Below are positions 63,319-64,000 of a stretch of DNA of 64,000 nucleotides, one piece after another (the stretch's first letter is position 1; every line of letters begins with the position of its first letter). Below the pieces are notes generated by a model. It was given only the letters and a program-made list of their open reading frames with translations. It did no database searches and was not told the DNA's origin. The stretch is from contig OZ024785.1 of NCBI GenBank assembly GCA_964017065.1, positions 7,246,672 to 7,310,671 of the forward strand, given 5' to 3'. Made by a program: the position numbers and the translations under genes. Origin of the DNA: Haliclona indistincta. Lineage: Eukaryota; Porifera; Demospongiae; Haplosclerida; Chalinidae.

Positions 63319-63706
63319 GAAATTAAAAAGATTTCTATCGAAATCAAAAGGATGTAGTGATGAAGAAATCTACCACTGGTTCACAATGTAAACCAACAAG
63401 AAACAAGCATAGAATGGTAACACGATTGACTTGCTAACAGACCATAGATCCCTACATCAGTGGCTGTACATAAGATCAATATTTTGTCACAAGCTGAATT
63501 CTATTCAAAGTGTCAGTCAACAGTAAATAGCTTAACTAGCTATAGTCTGGCCACAGCAGCCACTGATGTAGGGATCTATGGTCTGTTAGCAAGTCAATCG
63601 TGTTACCATTCTATGCTTGTTTCTTGTTGGTTTACATTGTGAACCAGTGGTAGATTTCTTCATCACTACATCCTTTTGATTTCGATAGAAATCTTTTTAA
63701 TTTCTT
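63319..63706. mobile_element. Foldback element, copy 2
   Basis: Arms at about 63319-63466 and 63560-63706 are inverted copies of each other and match the arms of the 53.0-kb element (CATAGATCCCTACATCAGTG). After it the protease spacer unit resumes (ATTAATAGGAATGGTTTG). Confidence 0.75.
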
Positions 63707-64000
63707 TCATTAATAGGAATGGTTTGTTTTCCACTGTACAATTAGTGACTGATTTTATTGACGAAACTCTGTGTACTTGAGATTAAAATGTCCTGTGATG
63801 GTACACTTTTGTCTTAAAGAGTTTATAGCTTTAAAACCATGCCTAACCTATAGCTAATACATGTACACACAATTACATTTTAAAAGTTACTGTTCTGGCA
63901 TAATGACAATATGATTTTTGATAACAAAGACAAAATCATTTATCACAATAGCAACACTTTTTATGTGTTAATTTCAGTATTATGAAATACGCACGAAAGT
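63707..64000. repeat. Repeated spacer unit continues to the window end
   Basis: Collinear with 44865-45250 and 50525-51670, without the 62-bp palindromic units. The array may continue beyond the window. Confidence 0.65.

Overview
The window looks like nuclear DNA of a simple animal, most likely a sponge (demosponge). This is an inference from three things: AT-rich sequence, housekeeping genes split by many short GT-AG introns (often under 100 bp), and a tandem family of very large intronless cell-surface proteins with a glycine-rich beta-helix ectodomain and a multi-pass membrane region, a type I associate with sponges. No species can be named from sequence alone.

Layout. (1) 1-14.1 kb, + strand: three tandem paralogues of the beta-helix/multi-pass family (A, cut by the window edge; B; C), with a decayed fourth copy between A and B and broken non-LTR retrotransposon and hAT transposon pieces between B and C. 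(2) 14.5-34.5 kb, - strand: three co-directional genes. TOMM70 (13 exons, 34535 to 25555) is a mitochondrial import receptor. A two-exon mucin-like type I membrane protein (25018 to 22998) follows. A complete PPIP5K (22 exons, 22779 to 14544) is an inositol pyrophosphate kinase/phosphatase. I rebuilt both multi-exon genes by translating the minus strand; all exon phases join and the totals divide by three (1146 and 727 residues). (3) 34.7-36.95 kb, + strand: a secreted protein gene divergent from TOMM70, broken by one frameshift. (4) 37-64 kb: repeat-rich DNA carrying three nearly identical intronless trypsin-fold protease genes (43.3, 49.0 and 61.0 kb), each with its own TATA box and poly(A) signal, inside a repeated unit. 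Because the unit is repeated, several transposon insertions can be compared with their empty sites in the same window.

The genes do not form one pathway. PPIP5K and TOMM70 are housekeeping genes. The beta-helix receptors, the mucin-like protein, the secreted SbsA-like protein and the proteases all look like surface or secreted proteins. The most informative points are the mosaic structure of gene B, the conserved cytoplasmic tail motif of the receptor family, the non-standard active-site surroundings of the protease array, and a set of mobile elements whose boundaries can be read to the base. No CRISPR array, rRNA gene, functional tRNA gene or viral gene was seen.
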